DNA of 12,983 nt. Origin: Promethearchaeota archaeon. GTDB taxonomy: Archaea; Asgardarchaeota; Lokiarchaeia; Sigynarchaeales; SOKP01. Within the stretch, counting starts at the first letter, position 1. The number at the start of each line of letters is the position of its first letter. The DNA lies in assembly GCA_016839425.1 (NCBI GenBank), contig JAEOUI010000246.1, forward strand, positions 1 through 12,983, in the 5' to 3' direction. Made by a program: the position numbers and the translations under genes. Below the pieces are notes generated by a model that saw nothing but the letters and a program-made list of their open reading frames with translations, did not search any database and was not told the origin of the DNA. Positions 1 through 7,240 of the stretch are shown piece by piece.

Positions 1-498
1 AACACGATTTATTGCAATGATTTTTACAGCAATGCAATACAAGCGATAGATTATAATTACGCAGGCGAGAACAAGTGGGACAATGGAAGCCATGGTAATT
101 ACTGGAGCGACTATATCGGCTTAGATCTGAACAACGACGGACTAGGGGATACTCCTTATAATATCACCGGAAATCCAGACATTTATGACTTTTACCCCTT
201 GATAAATCCTCATGGATTCATTCCAAGCACCGACACCGATACAATTCCAGAACCTAATCCAAGCCCAGTGCTTATTCCTGAAAAGCCTGAAATTCCTATC
301 GAACAAAAGATTATATTCGGTATTGTAATAGCAATCGTGGGGCTAAGTGTTATTGGAACGAGTGCTGCTGTTAAAAAAAATAAGGATGTACGGCTTGATA
401 AGTACAGGAAAGTCCTTCACGAAAGGCTGAAAAATCCTCCTTCTTCCCTCAACAAAGGTTCTCAAATGACAAAAAAATCCTTAAATCCAAAAAAATAA
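1..498 (+). CDS. C-terminal part of a membrane-anchored parallel beta-helix (NosD-like) surface protein, 5' end outside window
   Basis: Frame 1 is open from the first base to the TAA at 496-498, giving 165 visible residues; the start lies upstream of the window. The visible part begins in a beta-helix-like stretch and contains the NYWSDY motif followed by an Asp/Asn-rich LDLNNDGLGDTPYNI segment. That combination is typical of the last coil of archaeal NosD / periplasmic copper-binding-type beta-helix repeat proteins. A Pro/Glu-rich spacer (about residues 76-100) follows, then one hydrophobic helix (about 104-124, IIFGIVIAIVGLSVIGTSAA) and a strongly basic cytoplasmic tail ending in KK. This fits an extracellular domain on a stalk, held by a C-terminal membrane anchor. 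Ligand and function cannot be told from this fragment. A TTG at 199 could be mistaken for a start, but the coding pattern clearly runs upstream of it. Confidence 0.85.
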   Translation, partial: NTIYCNDFYSNAIQAIDYNYAGENKWDNGSHGNYWSDYIGLDLNNDGLGDTPYNITGNPDIYDFYPLINPHGFIPSTDTDTIPEPNPSPVLIPEKPEIPIEQKIIFGIVIAIVGLSVIGTSAAVKKNKDVRLDKYRKVLHERLKNPPSSLNKGSQMTKKSLNPKK

Positions 499-589
499 AC
501 TTCTTGAACTTTTTTTTTATCTTTTTTTAAATCTTTAAAATTCGTTAATTTATTATGGGCTTCCGCGCTTTAATTAATCGATTCTCTCA
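499..589 (+). terminator. T-tract terminator of the beta-helix gene and promoter region of ABCE1
   Basis: Two long T runs, at about 510-519 and 523-529, follow the stop codon of the beta-helix gene and fit archaeal intrinsic termination on oligo(dT). An AT-rich element, TTAATTTATTA (545-555), could be the TATA box of the ABCE1 gene and would predict a short leader of about 15 nt before the ATG at 590. No Shine-Dalgarno sequence is seen. Confidence 0.45.
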
Positions 590-2455
590 ATGAAAAAAGT
601 ATATTTGGTGGATTACGATTCTTGTAATCATCGATTTTGTGGTCGGATCTGCGTTAAAAAATGTCCTGTTAATATAAATAACGAGCTACTCAAATCACAT
701 GTGAAAAAAGAAGAACCACCCATCTGGTTTCAACATTCCACTAAGAAGATAAGGATTAAAGAAGATCAATGTCTAAAATGTGGCGTGTGTATTAATGTAT
801 GCCCCCATAACGCTATATTTGTAAAAAATATCTTAGAAGAGCCAACAAACCTCCGACCAACACATCAACACCCTGGAAAGGAAGGTGGAAAAGGTTTTCG
901 GTTGTATAACTTACCCACGATGGTTCCTGGTAAAGTATCGGGATTGTGTGGACCTAATGGGATTGGTAAGACCACTGTACTGGAAATCGTTGCTGGGTCC
1001 TTGAAACCTAACTTTGGCGATATAAATAAGGAGCAGGATTCAATATCTTGGAAAAATATCATAAAAAACATACGGGAAAGTGAGATGCGGAACCATTTTA
1101 AAGCAATGGAGCATAAAGAAAGGAGGGTTGCCTATAAACCTCAAGTTCTACATGTTTTATTAGAGAAATACGGTCGAGCAACAGTTCAAGAAATTTTAAA
1201 TCAAGAAGATGAAGTGAGTACGGAATTTTTTACTAAAATTTACAATTATTTAGATATTGTTGCAATTAAGAATAGAACGCTTGAACAGTGCTCAGGAGGA
1301 GAGCTACAGAGATTTGCTATTGCTTTGATTCTTGTGAAGGAAGCGGATCTCTATATCGTAGATGAACCTTGCACCTTCTTGGATGTTTATAAGCGTATAA
1401 AGTTGGCTCGTTTATTCAGGGAACGCGCTCAAGGATTTAAGAAAGAGCGACCCTGCCCAGTAATAGTAGTTGAACACGATCTAGCCGTATTAGATTATAT
1501 TTCTGACGGTATCCAATTGTTTTACGGAGAGCCACACGAATTTGGAATCGTTTCAAAACCACTCACGACGAAAATGGGGATTAATTCGTACTTAGATGGA
1601 TTTATCAAGTCAGAAAACATAGAGTTTAGAGAAAATAAATATGGTTTTAAGCGTTCAAGCAGCGGTCGAACTTGGAACACAGCAAGAGTCTTAGCAGAAT
1701 ATAAGAGGGTCACGAAATCGTTTGATTCGTTTAAATTACATGTAGATACTGGAAAGATCTACTCTTCGGAAATTTTAGGCATTTTAGGCGAGAACGGATG
1801 TGGCAAGTCCACTTTTGCGAGAATATTAGCAGGAGAGGTTAAACCAGATCAAGGTTCTGATTTTATTAGCGTTTCCGCTGTAATTTCATATAAACCACAA
1901 TACTTAACACGAGACCTTACACATACTGTTCGTGATTTTATTATTGAACGCTCTAATAGTTACGATTTTTCAGAGGATATGTATAGAATCCTTTTTAGAC
2001 CCTTAGGTGTCGATAAACTCATGGAAAGTCGTGTTTCCGATCTCTCAGGTGGCGAACTCCAACGAATTTACATTTGCGCCTGTTTGGCTAAGCGAGCAGA
2101 TATATATTTATTAGACGAGCCTTCAGCGTACCTTGATGTCGAAGAACGAATTAAAATAGGACAAATCATTCGGACCATGACAAAAAAAACAAATGCTGTT
2201 GCAATTTGTATTGAACACGACATCCAGATAGCAGACGCTCTTGTCGATCAAATATTATTATTTAAAGGGGAACCAGGTATCCGAGGTAATACAATTGGAC
2301 CTCTGAATAAGAGGGAGGGAATGAATCTCTTCTTAAAAACTATAGATGTTTCCTTCCGTAGGGATCCCAAAACAGGAAGAGCTCGCCTAAATAAGAGTGG
2401 ATCTCAAAAAGATAAGGAACAGAGAAGAAAGGGACAATTATGGGGCGTTTCTTGA
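590..2455 (+). CDS. ABCE1 / RNase L inhibitor homologue, ribosome-recycling ATPase
   Basis: Soluble twin-ATPase that splits the 70S-type archaeal ribosome after termination, together with aRF1 or Pelota. All family landmarks are present in 621 residues. Eight Fe-S cysteines are arranged as C12-x4-C17-x3-C21-x3-C25 and C61-x2-C64-x2-C67-x3-C71. NBD1 has Walker A GPNGIGKTT (121-129), a helix-loop-helix region (about 144-180), signature SGGELQ (235-240), Walker B DE at 258-259 and His296. NBD2 has Walker A GENGCGKST (400-408), signature LSGGELQR (485-492), Walker B DE at 509-510 and His543. The C-terminal GRARLNK region is typical of archaeal members. One small oddity: the residue before SGGELQ in NBD1 is Cys234, where Leu is usual. 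The ATG at 590 gives the expected N-terminus directly before the first cluster. An HD-domain gene follows after 28 bp, suggesting co-transcription. Confidence 0.97.
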   Translation: MKKVYLVDYDSCNHRFCGRICVKKCPVNINNELLKSHVKKEEPPIWFQHSTKKIRIKEDQCLKCGVCINVCPHNAIFVKNILEEPTNLRPTHQHPGKEGGKGFRLYNLPTMVPGKVSGLCGPNGIGKTTVLEIVAGSLKPNFGDINKEQDSISWKNIIKNIRESEMRNHFKAMEHKERRVAYKPQVLHVLLEKYGRATVQEILNQEDEVSTEFFTKIYNYLDIVAIKNRTLEQCSGGELQRFAIALILVKEADLYIVDEPCTFLDVYKRIKLARLFRERAQGFKKERPCPVIVVEHDLAVLDYISDGIQLFYGEPHEFGIVSKPLTTKMGINSYLDGFIKSENIEFRENKYGFKRSSSGRTWNTARVLAEYKRVTKSFDSFKLHVDTGKIYSSEILGILGENGCGKSTFARILAGEVKPDQGSDFISVSAVISYKPQYLTRDLTHTVRDFIIERSNSYDFSEDMYRILFRPLGVDKLMESRVSDLSGGELQRIYICACLAKRADIYLLDEPSAYLDVEERIKIGQIIRTMTKKTNAVAICIEHDIQIADALVDQILLFKGEPGIRGNTIGPLNKREGMNLFLKTIDVSFRRDPKTGRARLNKSGSQKDKEQRRKGQLWGVS

Positions 2456-2483
2456 AATCAAAAAATATTTTATAGCGAAAAAG

Positions 2484-2984
2484 ATGTTTATTAATTCGAT
2501 TAACGATCTTGAGCAAGAAATACTGGAGTCTCCCGATTTTATAAGATCCTCTGAGTTTGGAAAAACTCGAAAGGGGCATCCCGAAGGAAAAGTCGGCATT
2601 CATGTTGTACAGATCATTGAATATATTGAACATCATTACAAGAACGATTCTGACTACACCTCCTTGAGATTACTTGGTTTATTACATGATATTGGTAAGT
2701 ATCAAGGAAACGACGAATATCACGCCATAACATCGGAAAAAATTGCTCGCAAGTTCATAAAAGACGAATCCGTTCTCAAGCTCATATTGATGCATGATCG
2801 TCCTTATGGATTTTGGAAGATACAAAAAAAAGACGGAAAAATAGACGAAAAAAGTTTTATAAAACTTTTTTTAGGTTTAAATTGGCGATTGTTAGTCAAG
2901 TTCAGGTATTGTGACGATTGCAACAGGTCTCAAGAAGCATCTGAGTGGTTCGAAGCAACTTGTCATGAATTATTAGGTGAATAA
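2484..2984 (+). CDS. HD-domain phosphohydrolase related to the HD domain of CCA-adding enzymes
   Basis: A stand-alone HD-superfamily metal-dependent phosphohydrolase of 166 residues. The ordered motif is visible: GHPEGKVGIH (His40), LLHDIGK (His68-Asp69), His80, MHD (His104) and RYCDDC (Asp144/Asp145). The HPEG..H opening resembles the HD domain attached to bacterial tRNA nucleotidyltransferases, which has 2',3'-cyclic phosphodiesterase/phosphatase activity, but no nucleotidyltransferase domain is present, so the substrate is unknown. The frame is open upstream to a GTG at 2397 inside ABCE1; the ATG at 2484 is preferred because it avoids a 59-bp overlap and starts where family similarity plausibly begins. 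The gene lies 28 bp after ABCE1 on the same strand. Two cysteines (143, 146) flank the terminal Asp pair. HD membership is well supported; the cellular role is not. Confidence 0.8.
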   Translation: MFINSINDLEQEILESPDFIRSSEFGKTRKGHPEGKVGIHVVQIIEYIEHHYKNDSDYTSLRLLGLLHDIGKYQGNDEYHAITSEKIARKFIKDESVLKLILMHDRPYGFWKIQKKDGKIDEKSFIKLFLGLNWRLLVKFRYCDDCNRSQEASEWFEATCHELLGE

Positions 2985-3060
2985 TAGATAGTACTATAGT
3001 CTAAGACTTTAAGATCTTCAATTTATTCATGGAATAGATGATTTTTTTTGTTTCTTAAAA
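2985..3060 (+). terminator. Tandem short palindromes followed by a T tract after the HD gene
   Basis: Directly after the HD-gene stop lie three short inverted repeats in a row: ATAGTACTAT (2988-2997), AGTC-TAA-GACT (2998-3008) and AAGATCTT (3011-3018). A run of eight T residues follows at about 3042-3049, then TTTCTT. The T tract fits archaeal termination. The palindromes could be weak hairpins or protein sites; no function can be assigned. Confidence 0.4.
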
Positions 3061-3117
3061 TTAATCAAGCTCAATTTATAAGGAAGAATGTAGAAGTGTT
3101 ACTGGTTTATAAGAAAG

Positions 3118-3136
3118 TAATACTTTTTAAGTATTA
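3118..3136. promoter_or_regulatory. Perfect inverted repeat TAATACTT-TTT-AAGTATTA, candidate operator of the metal-importer locus
   Basis: Eight bases on each side (3118-3125 and 3129-3136) are perfect reverse complements around a TTT spacer. The site lies about 46 bp upstream of the binding-protein ATG and just upstream of a TATA-like region. This size and place suit a dimeric regulator such as a DtxR/MntR- or Fur-like metal sensor. No regulator gene is present in the window, so the link to metal is inferred only from the adjacent genes. Confidence 0.45.
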
Positions 3137-3151
3137 TTTAATTATGAATAA

Positions 3152-3170
3152 TTATTATTATAAATACATT
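3152..3170 (+). promoter_or_regulatory. AT-rich TATA-like element before the metal-binding protein gene
   Basis: The stretch before the ATG at 3182 contains TTATAAATA (3158-3166) followed by CATT. It looks like an archaeal TATA box, although its centre is about 20 bp from the ATG, a few bases closer than expected for a transcript starting exactly at the ATG. The 10-mer TAAATACATT (3161-3170) recurs before the ATPase gene at 4206-4215. No Shine-Dalgarno site is seen. Confidence 0.4.
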
Positions 3171-3181
3171 CAAGTAAAACA

Positions 3182-4189
3182 ATGAAAAAACAACTCAAAA
3201 TAATTTGTATTGTAGCAACCTTTGCTTTAATGATTGGATTTACAAATCAGGACAGTATTATCAACGGAACACCATCTTTAAAAAATTCTGCAGATCCCGA
3301 AGTAAGGGTTGTTGCAACAACAACCATTTTAAGAGATTTTGCTCAACAAATAATTGGAGACAAGGGTACCGTTACCGTGATTATCGAAGGCGGATCGTGT
3401 CCTGGACATTATGATTACAGCCCGAGCGATATTAGCTTGGTAAACACTGCCGACATCGTGTTTTACCACGGATTTGAGAACGCTACTTTCTTGTACCAAC
3501 TGTTGAGCGCCGCAGAGAATCTGGATGCTGCTTATTCGATGAGCGGTGACGCACATCTAAGTTATATACAATGGGGTGCACCAGCAAACGCAATTGTCTT
3601 TGTTGATGCTATCTGTGCCCATCTTAATGCTACTTATCCTTCTTTAAATCAGACCTTTAACGAAAACTGTGTATCGTTCAAGCAACAAATCCTGGCTAAA
3701 GAAGCCGAAATTGAAGAGCTTAATCTGAATACATACAATTTTACGGATATCAAGGCTTACATCATGAACCACCAAACTGCTTTCTTGACTTGGTTAGGTT
3801 TTAACATCACGGGAACTTGGACCGTCGACGATAACAGCATGTCGCTATCAGAATTTAACGCCATTATAGACGGTGCAGAGGCAACGGATGCGGAGATCAT
3901 AGTCATGAATTACCAATCTGGTACGGAGCAAGGTGCTGAAGCCGCTAGCGAGCTTGGTATCCCAAGCGTTGCATTGCTCAATTTTCCAGGAGTCTACGGC
4001 GTGACTACATATTTAGAACAATTAGATATGAATGTGGCATTGCTACATTGGAAAATTAACGGGGGGCCAGACCCAAGACCTTCGAGTGAATCCATAGGGC
4101 AAAATTTAGCACTTCCTTTATTTTTCGTGGTTATTCTTGGAGTGGCGGTCTCACTTATAATCTACCATCGAAAATCAAGGAACAAATAG
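3182..4189 (+). CDS. Metal-ion ABC transporter substrate-binding protein (ZnuA/TroA family), C-terminally anchored
   Basis: Extracytoplasmic receptor that hands a divalent metal to the downstream importer. The 335 residues comprise an N-terminal signal peptide (MKKQ, then hydrophobic 6-20), a cluster A-I type binding domain and a C-terminal membrane helix (about 308-328) ending in HRKSRNK. Typical ZnuA/TroA landmarks are VVATTTILRDFAQQIIGD (43-60), GHYDYSPSD with His76 in the place of the first metal ligand, and MNHQTAFLTWLG with His197 at the second. At the two remaining ligand positions the usual Glu/His and Asp appear to be Asn243 (MNYQ) and Asn267 (LLNFPG), so the metal site may be atypical. 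There is no His-rich loop of the zinc-specific type. Anchoring by a C-terminal helix rather than a lipidated cysteine is common in archaea. The ATPase and permease genes follow on the same strand. Confidence 0.88.
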   Translation: MKKQLKIICIVATFALMIGFTNQDSIINGTPSLKNSADPEVRVVATTTILRDFAQQIIGDKGTVTVIIEGGSCPGHYDYSPSDISLVNTADIVFYHGFENATFLYQLLSAAENLDAAYSMSGDAHLSYIQWGAPANAIVFVDAICAHLNATYPSLNQTFNENCVSFKQQILAKEAEIEELNLNTYNFTDIKAYIMNHQTAFLTWLGFNITGTWTVDDNSMSLSEFNAIIDGAEATDAEIIVMNYQSGTEQGAEAASELGIPSVALLNFPGVYGVTTYLEQLDMNVALLHWKINGGPDPRPSSESIGQNLALPLFFVVILGVAVSLIIYHRKSRNK

Positions 4190-4228
4190 GAATAACAATT
4201 ATTTTTAAATACATTTTTTTTTAATATC
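4190..4228 (+). promoter_or_regulatory. Possible internal promoter before the metal ABC ATPase gene
   Basis: The 39-bp gap holds TTTTTAAATAC (4202-4212), about 22 bp before the ATG at 4229, then a run of nine T residues. It shares TAAATACATT (4206-4215) with the region before the binding-protein gene, at nearly the same distance from the start codon. This suggests a second TATA element allowing separate transcription of the ATPase gene. The T run could also act as a weak terminator. Confidence 0.35.
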
Positions 4229-5077
4229 ATGCTTGAAAAAAGTTATAACCCAATATTTCTCGAAGCTCTGAATTATTCAATTGAAAAAGAGGAAATTAAA
4301 AAGAAACCCATTAATAGCAGTGTTTCTGCATTGATCCGACTTCAAGGCGTTAATACCGTATACGAAGGAGAAAAAATTCCAACGCTTCACGATATTAATT
4401 TAGAAATACTTGAAGGAGAATTTGTATTTATCATTGGGCCGAATGGTTCTGGAAAGACCACATTGTTAGAAACAATATTAGGATTATTACCTGTTGAACA
4501 GGGAATCGTAGAAGTAGACGGAACTTCTGCGCTTAAAAAAGGGCGCCAATTAAGAAAAAGAATTGGTTATCTCCTTCAAGGCGTTGAGTTTGATCCTCAG
4601 ACACCCTTTTTAGTAAAGAACGCCCTCATGACTGCTCGTTCGGGACGAATGGGATTACTCAAGTTCCCATCAAAAGCAGATTGGAGGATCGTGCGTTATT
4701 GTTTTGATGCTCTGAGGAATAAAGAAGAGCTGGCCGATTATTGGGATCGCCCCATAGGAAAGCTTTCGGGCGGAATGCAACAAAAAGTAATGCTTGCAAA
4801 TGTCCTTGCAGCAGAACCAGATATTTTATTACTCGACGAACCATTTTCGAATTTAGATGTAAAATCTCGACACGAAGTGTTTATGTTACTGACAAGATTG
4901 AACCGAATTGCAAATGTGACTATATTATGTGTTTCTCACGCAACGACGGTTCCAAAAGAAGTGGACAGGGTAATTATGGTTCAAAAAGGCAGGATAGTCA
5001 TAGACGACAATAGAGAAAAAGCTCTAGAGTCAGAAAAATTTAAGGCATATTGCCATTTCATGGTCGATGTTGAATAA
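4229..5077 (+). CDS. Metal-ion ABC transporter ATP-binding protein (ZnuC-type)
   Basis: Cytoplasmic ATPase that powers metal uptake with the adjacent permease and binding protein. The complete 282-residue NBD shows Walker A GPNGSGKTT (70-78), Q-loop Gln117, signature LSGGMQQ (179-185), Walker B LLLDE (200-204), D-loop SNLD (207-210) and switch His237. The GGMQQKVMLA signature and the overall size fit the COG1121 metal-transporter branch. About 35 residues precede the point where such proteins usually begin (LIRLQGVNTVYEG); this extension is charged and not recognisable. The frame has no other Met before the NBD, so the ATG at 4229 is the natural start. The gene follows the binding-protein gene by 39 bp and precedes the permease by 74 bp. 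Confidence 0.95.
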   Translation: MLEKSYNPIFLEALNYSIEKEEIKKKPINSSVSALIRLQGVNTVYEGEKIPTLHDINLEILEGEFVFIIGPNGSGKTTLLETILGLLPVEQGIVEVDGTSALKKGRQLRKRIGYLLQGVEFDPQTPFLVKNALMTARSGRMGLLKFPSKADWRIVRYCFDALRNKEELADYWDRPIGKLSGGMQQKVMLANVLAAEPDILLLDEPFSNLDVKSRHEVFMLLTRLNRIANVTILCVSHATTVPKEVDRVIMVQKGRIVIDDNREKALESEKFKAYCHFMVDVE

Positions 5078-5151
5078 CAAAATAGGACAAAAACTTAAGA
5101 TTATAACAATAAGATTAACAAAATTCATAATATGATTAAAGGGATGACATT

Positions 5152-6627
5152 ATGATTAATTTTGTAATATTACCAACAAGTATAATGATTAAGATAATCC
5201 TGAGCGCCGTGTTAGCAGGATTTGCTCTGAGTCTTATCGGCACATTCGTGGTTCATATGAAAATAACTTCAGTAGGTTTTACCATGAGCCACACGGCTTT
5301 TGCTGGAGCAGCTTTAGGTTTACTTTTAGCGTCTTATGGAAGCCCCATCGATCCCGTGCATGTAGCGTCATTATTTACCATACTCATTGCTTTAATCATA
5401 GGCCCGATGTCGAATAAAACGAAGTTAGATTCGAACATCGTCCTTGGGATTTTATTTTCCCTAATGATTGCCTTGGGATTTATATTCATCAGTCAAATGC
5501 CTGAAGGCGTCACGGGACGGAGCGCAATGAATATCATATGGGGGAGCTTATTCGGATTAAATCAACAGGAAATGATAGTGCTAATCGTATTGAATATCGT
5601 AGTAATCGTGATCTTAATCCTTTTCTTCAAGGAATTCATGAGCATCATGTTAAATGAGAAAGTTGCTCAAGCAGCAGGGATACCGGTTGCTTTTTTTAAA
5701 TTCCTTATCTTACTTGCCACGGCTATTGCAGTCTCTTTCTCCATTAACATCATTGGTGCTTTTTTGGTTTACGCCATGATCGTAAATCCGAGTTCGACCG
5801 CCCATCAATATATCTACGATACCAAGAAATTATTCATTGTTTCTCCTATAATTGGAGTTTTAACCATCCTTGGAGGAATTGTCTTGTCCTTAGCAGTGGA
5901 TTTTCCCATTTCTTCTTCTATCATTATTTTTTCATCGGGATCTTTTGCTTTATCCGTGGTTTTCTCTCCCAAACGAAAGAAAAAATCTTTAAAAAAGGAG
6001 GGAGTTAAACCAATAGAAAGAAGTCTCAACAAGATACGAGCTTTTTTTAACGAGCACGCTCAAGGGTGGGACGAACAAGTATTTCACGATCCCGTAAAAG
6101 TAAGTTCCATTGTTAAGGAACTTAAATTAAAAGAGGATACATGCATTTTAGATGTGGGCACTGGAACAGGCGTGACAATACCATATATAGGCAAGTTCAT
6201 TACCAACGGAGGTAAAATCGTGGCAATTGATGTTTCAGAAACCATGATATCTTTAGCAAGGGAGAAGCACCGTAAGAATCACTCAAATATAGAGTTTGTC
6301 GTTGGAGATGTGAATAAAATGTCTTATGAAAACGAATTCGACACAATCTTATGTTATTCGTGCTTTCCACATTTCTTGGACCAAAAAAAAACATTAAGCG
6401 TAATGGTAAAGGCTTTAAAACCCGAGGGACATCTTATGGTGGCACACTCTCAATCGCGCAAAAAAATCAACTCAGTTCACAAGAATGTCGAGGCAATAAC
6501 TTCAGAGGATCGATTACCACCCATGAGAAAGCTCAAAACACTGATGGAGGAATCAGGCTTACAAGTTATAAAAAAACATAATTCTAAAGAAATGTTTTAT
6601 ATTATCGGAAAGAAATCAAGTATTTAA
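5152..6627 (+). CDS. Fusion protein: metal-ion ABC permease (ABC-3 family) with C-terminal SAM-dependent methyltransferase
   Basis: 491 residues in one uninterrupted frame. Residues 1-271 form a ZnuB/MntB-type permease with about eight hydrophobic helices. They include the family motif MKITSVGFTMSHTAFAGAALG (36-56) and the late GIPVAF...IIGAFLVYAMIVNPSSTA region (176-217). A very basic linker (272-295, PKRKKKSLKKEG) places what follows in the cytosol. Residues 296-491 are a class I methyltransferase: AFFNEHAQGWDE (297-308), SAM motif I LDVGTGTG (333-340), acidic Asp360, GDVNKM (385-390), LCYSCFPHF (400-408) and AHSQSRKKIN (431-440). As I recall, this FPHF/HSQSR pattern occurs in stand-alone anaerobe methyltransferases of unknown substrate. 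The permease alone would be of normal length (about 270). The start is ATG 5152, preceded by a weak GGGATGA; Met12 (5185) is an alternative. Together with the two upstream genes it completes the importer. Confidence 0.93.
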   Translation: MINFVILPTSIMIKIILSAVLAGFALSLIGTFVVHMKITSVGFTMSHTAFAGAALGLLLASYGSPIDPVHVASLFTILIALIIGPMSNKTKLDSNIVLGILFSLMIALGFIFISQMPEGVTGRSAMNIIWGSLFGLNQQEMIVLIVLNIVVIVILILFFKEFMSIMLNEKVAQAAGIPVAFFKFLILLATAIAVSFSINIIGAFLVYAMIVNPSSTAHQYIYDTKKLFIVSPIIGVLTILGGIVLSLAVDFPISSSIIIFSSGSFALSVVFSPKRKKKSLKKEGVKPIERSLNKIRAFFNEHAQGWDEQVFHDPVKVSSIVKELKLKEDTCILDVGTGTGVTIPYIGKFITNGGKIVAIDVSETMISLAREKHRKNHSNIEFVVGDVNKMSYENEFDTILCYSCFPHFLDQKKTLSVMVKALKPEGHLMVAHSQSRKKINSVHKNVEAITSEDRLPPMRKLKTLMEESGLQVIKKHNSKEMFYIIGKKSSI

Positions 6628-6676
6628 TGTTTCTAAAAACGAAAATTTTTTTATAGAACTTTTTTTTCTTTGTTCT
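6628..6676 (+). terminator. T-tract terminator between convergent genes
   Basis: The 49 bp between the fusion gene (+) and the DUF4253-like gene (-) contain T runs at about 6646-6652 and 6661-6668, then TTTGTTCTTT. This fits oligo(dT)-type termination of the plus-strand importer transcript. No comparable T tract exists for the minus-strand gene here. Confidence 0.5.
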
Positions 6677-7240
6677 TTAATCCCACCAAAACGATACCAT
6701 GCCCGTTGCTTCTATGGATTCTACGAAAGCATTCAAGGTATTAAAATTTTGATCCACGATGTCGGGACAAAATTCATAAGCCTCTTCAGCAAATTTTTTC
6801 ACATCGTTCGGCATTTCTAAAAAATCAATAACAACTGTATCCGTGTTAGCAATGAATATATCAAAATCGTATATTTTAGATTTTTCTTCGAACCATTTAA
6901 CTAAGTCTTCCGTTTCCATATCGTAATTGATTGCGTTACTTTGTGCAATTCTAAGAGCGTCTATTTTGGATTTTCCTGGACAAACTACAAGCTCAAATCC
7001 CTCATGTTTTTCATTCCCAAGCCACATTTGCGTTCCTACGAAAGCTATTAAGTTCTCGTTGTTAATTTTTTTCCTTACCTTGGCAAGGTATTGAAAGACA
7101 TCTGGTTCTTTTGCAATAACAGATCGAGCACCTTCGTACTTTTCGCGTCCAAAATCTACATTAGAATAAGGCCTAACAGAAAGCCTAGTTACTTTTTTTA
7201 ATATATTTTCCGCTAGTGAAAGTAAGTCTGTTCTATTCAA
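6677..7240 (-). CDS. DUF4253-like protein of unknown function
   Basis: 187 residues, soluble, with no signal peptide or membrane helix. The C-terminal third (EEAYEFCPDIVDQNFNTLNA at 152-171, ending FWWD at the extreme C-terminus) resembles DUF4253, in which a CPD...Q segment and a terminal WWD are characteristic as I recall it; this is recognition from memory, not a search. The centre reads LIAFVGTQMWLG (64-75) and FELVVCPGKSKIDALRIAQS (82-101), suggesting an alpha/beta fold. The longest frame starts at a TTG (7238-7240); a stop lies three codons upstream and no ATG exists before residue 72, so TTG is the likely start. An AAATATAT element about 34 bp upstream could be its promoter. It stands alone, convergent with the metal importer. 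Confidence 0.65.
   Translation of the reverse strand: MNRTDLLSLAENILKKVTRLSVRPYSNVDFGREKYEGARSVIAKEPDVFQYLAKVRKKINNENLIAFVGTQMWLGNEKHEGFELVVCPGKSKIDALRIAQSNAINYDMETEDLVKWFEEKSKIYDFDIFIANTDTVVIDFLEMPNDVKKFAEEAYEFCPDIVDQNFNTLNAFVESIEATGMVSFWWD

Noticed and set aside
2397..2483. GTG start extending the HD protein by 29 residues into ABCE1
   Set aside because: The extra residues overlap the conserved C-terminus of ABCE1 in another frame and show no family similarity; ATG 2484 is a better start.
2985..3020. Three adjacent palindromes considered as a regulatory array
   Set aside because: Each is only 8-11 bp in AT-rich sequence after a stop codon and they do not share a common half-site; more likely chance or weak hairpins near the terminator.
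6351..6581. Plus-strand frame inside the methyltransferase region, considered as a separate small gene
   Set aside because: It is an out-of-frame shadow of the methyltransferase domain, whose SAM motifs are intact in the main frame.
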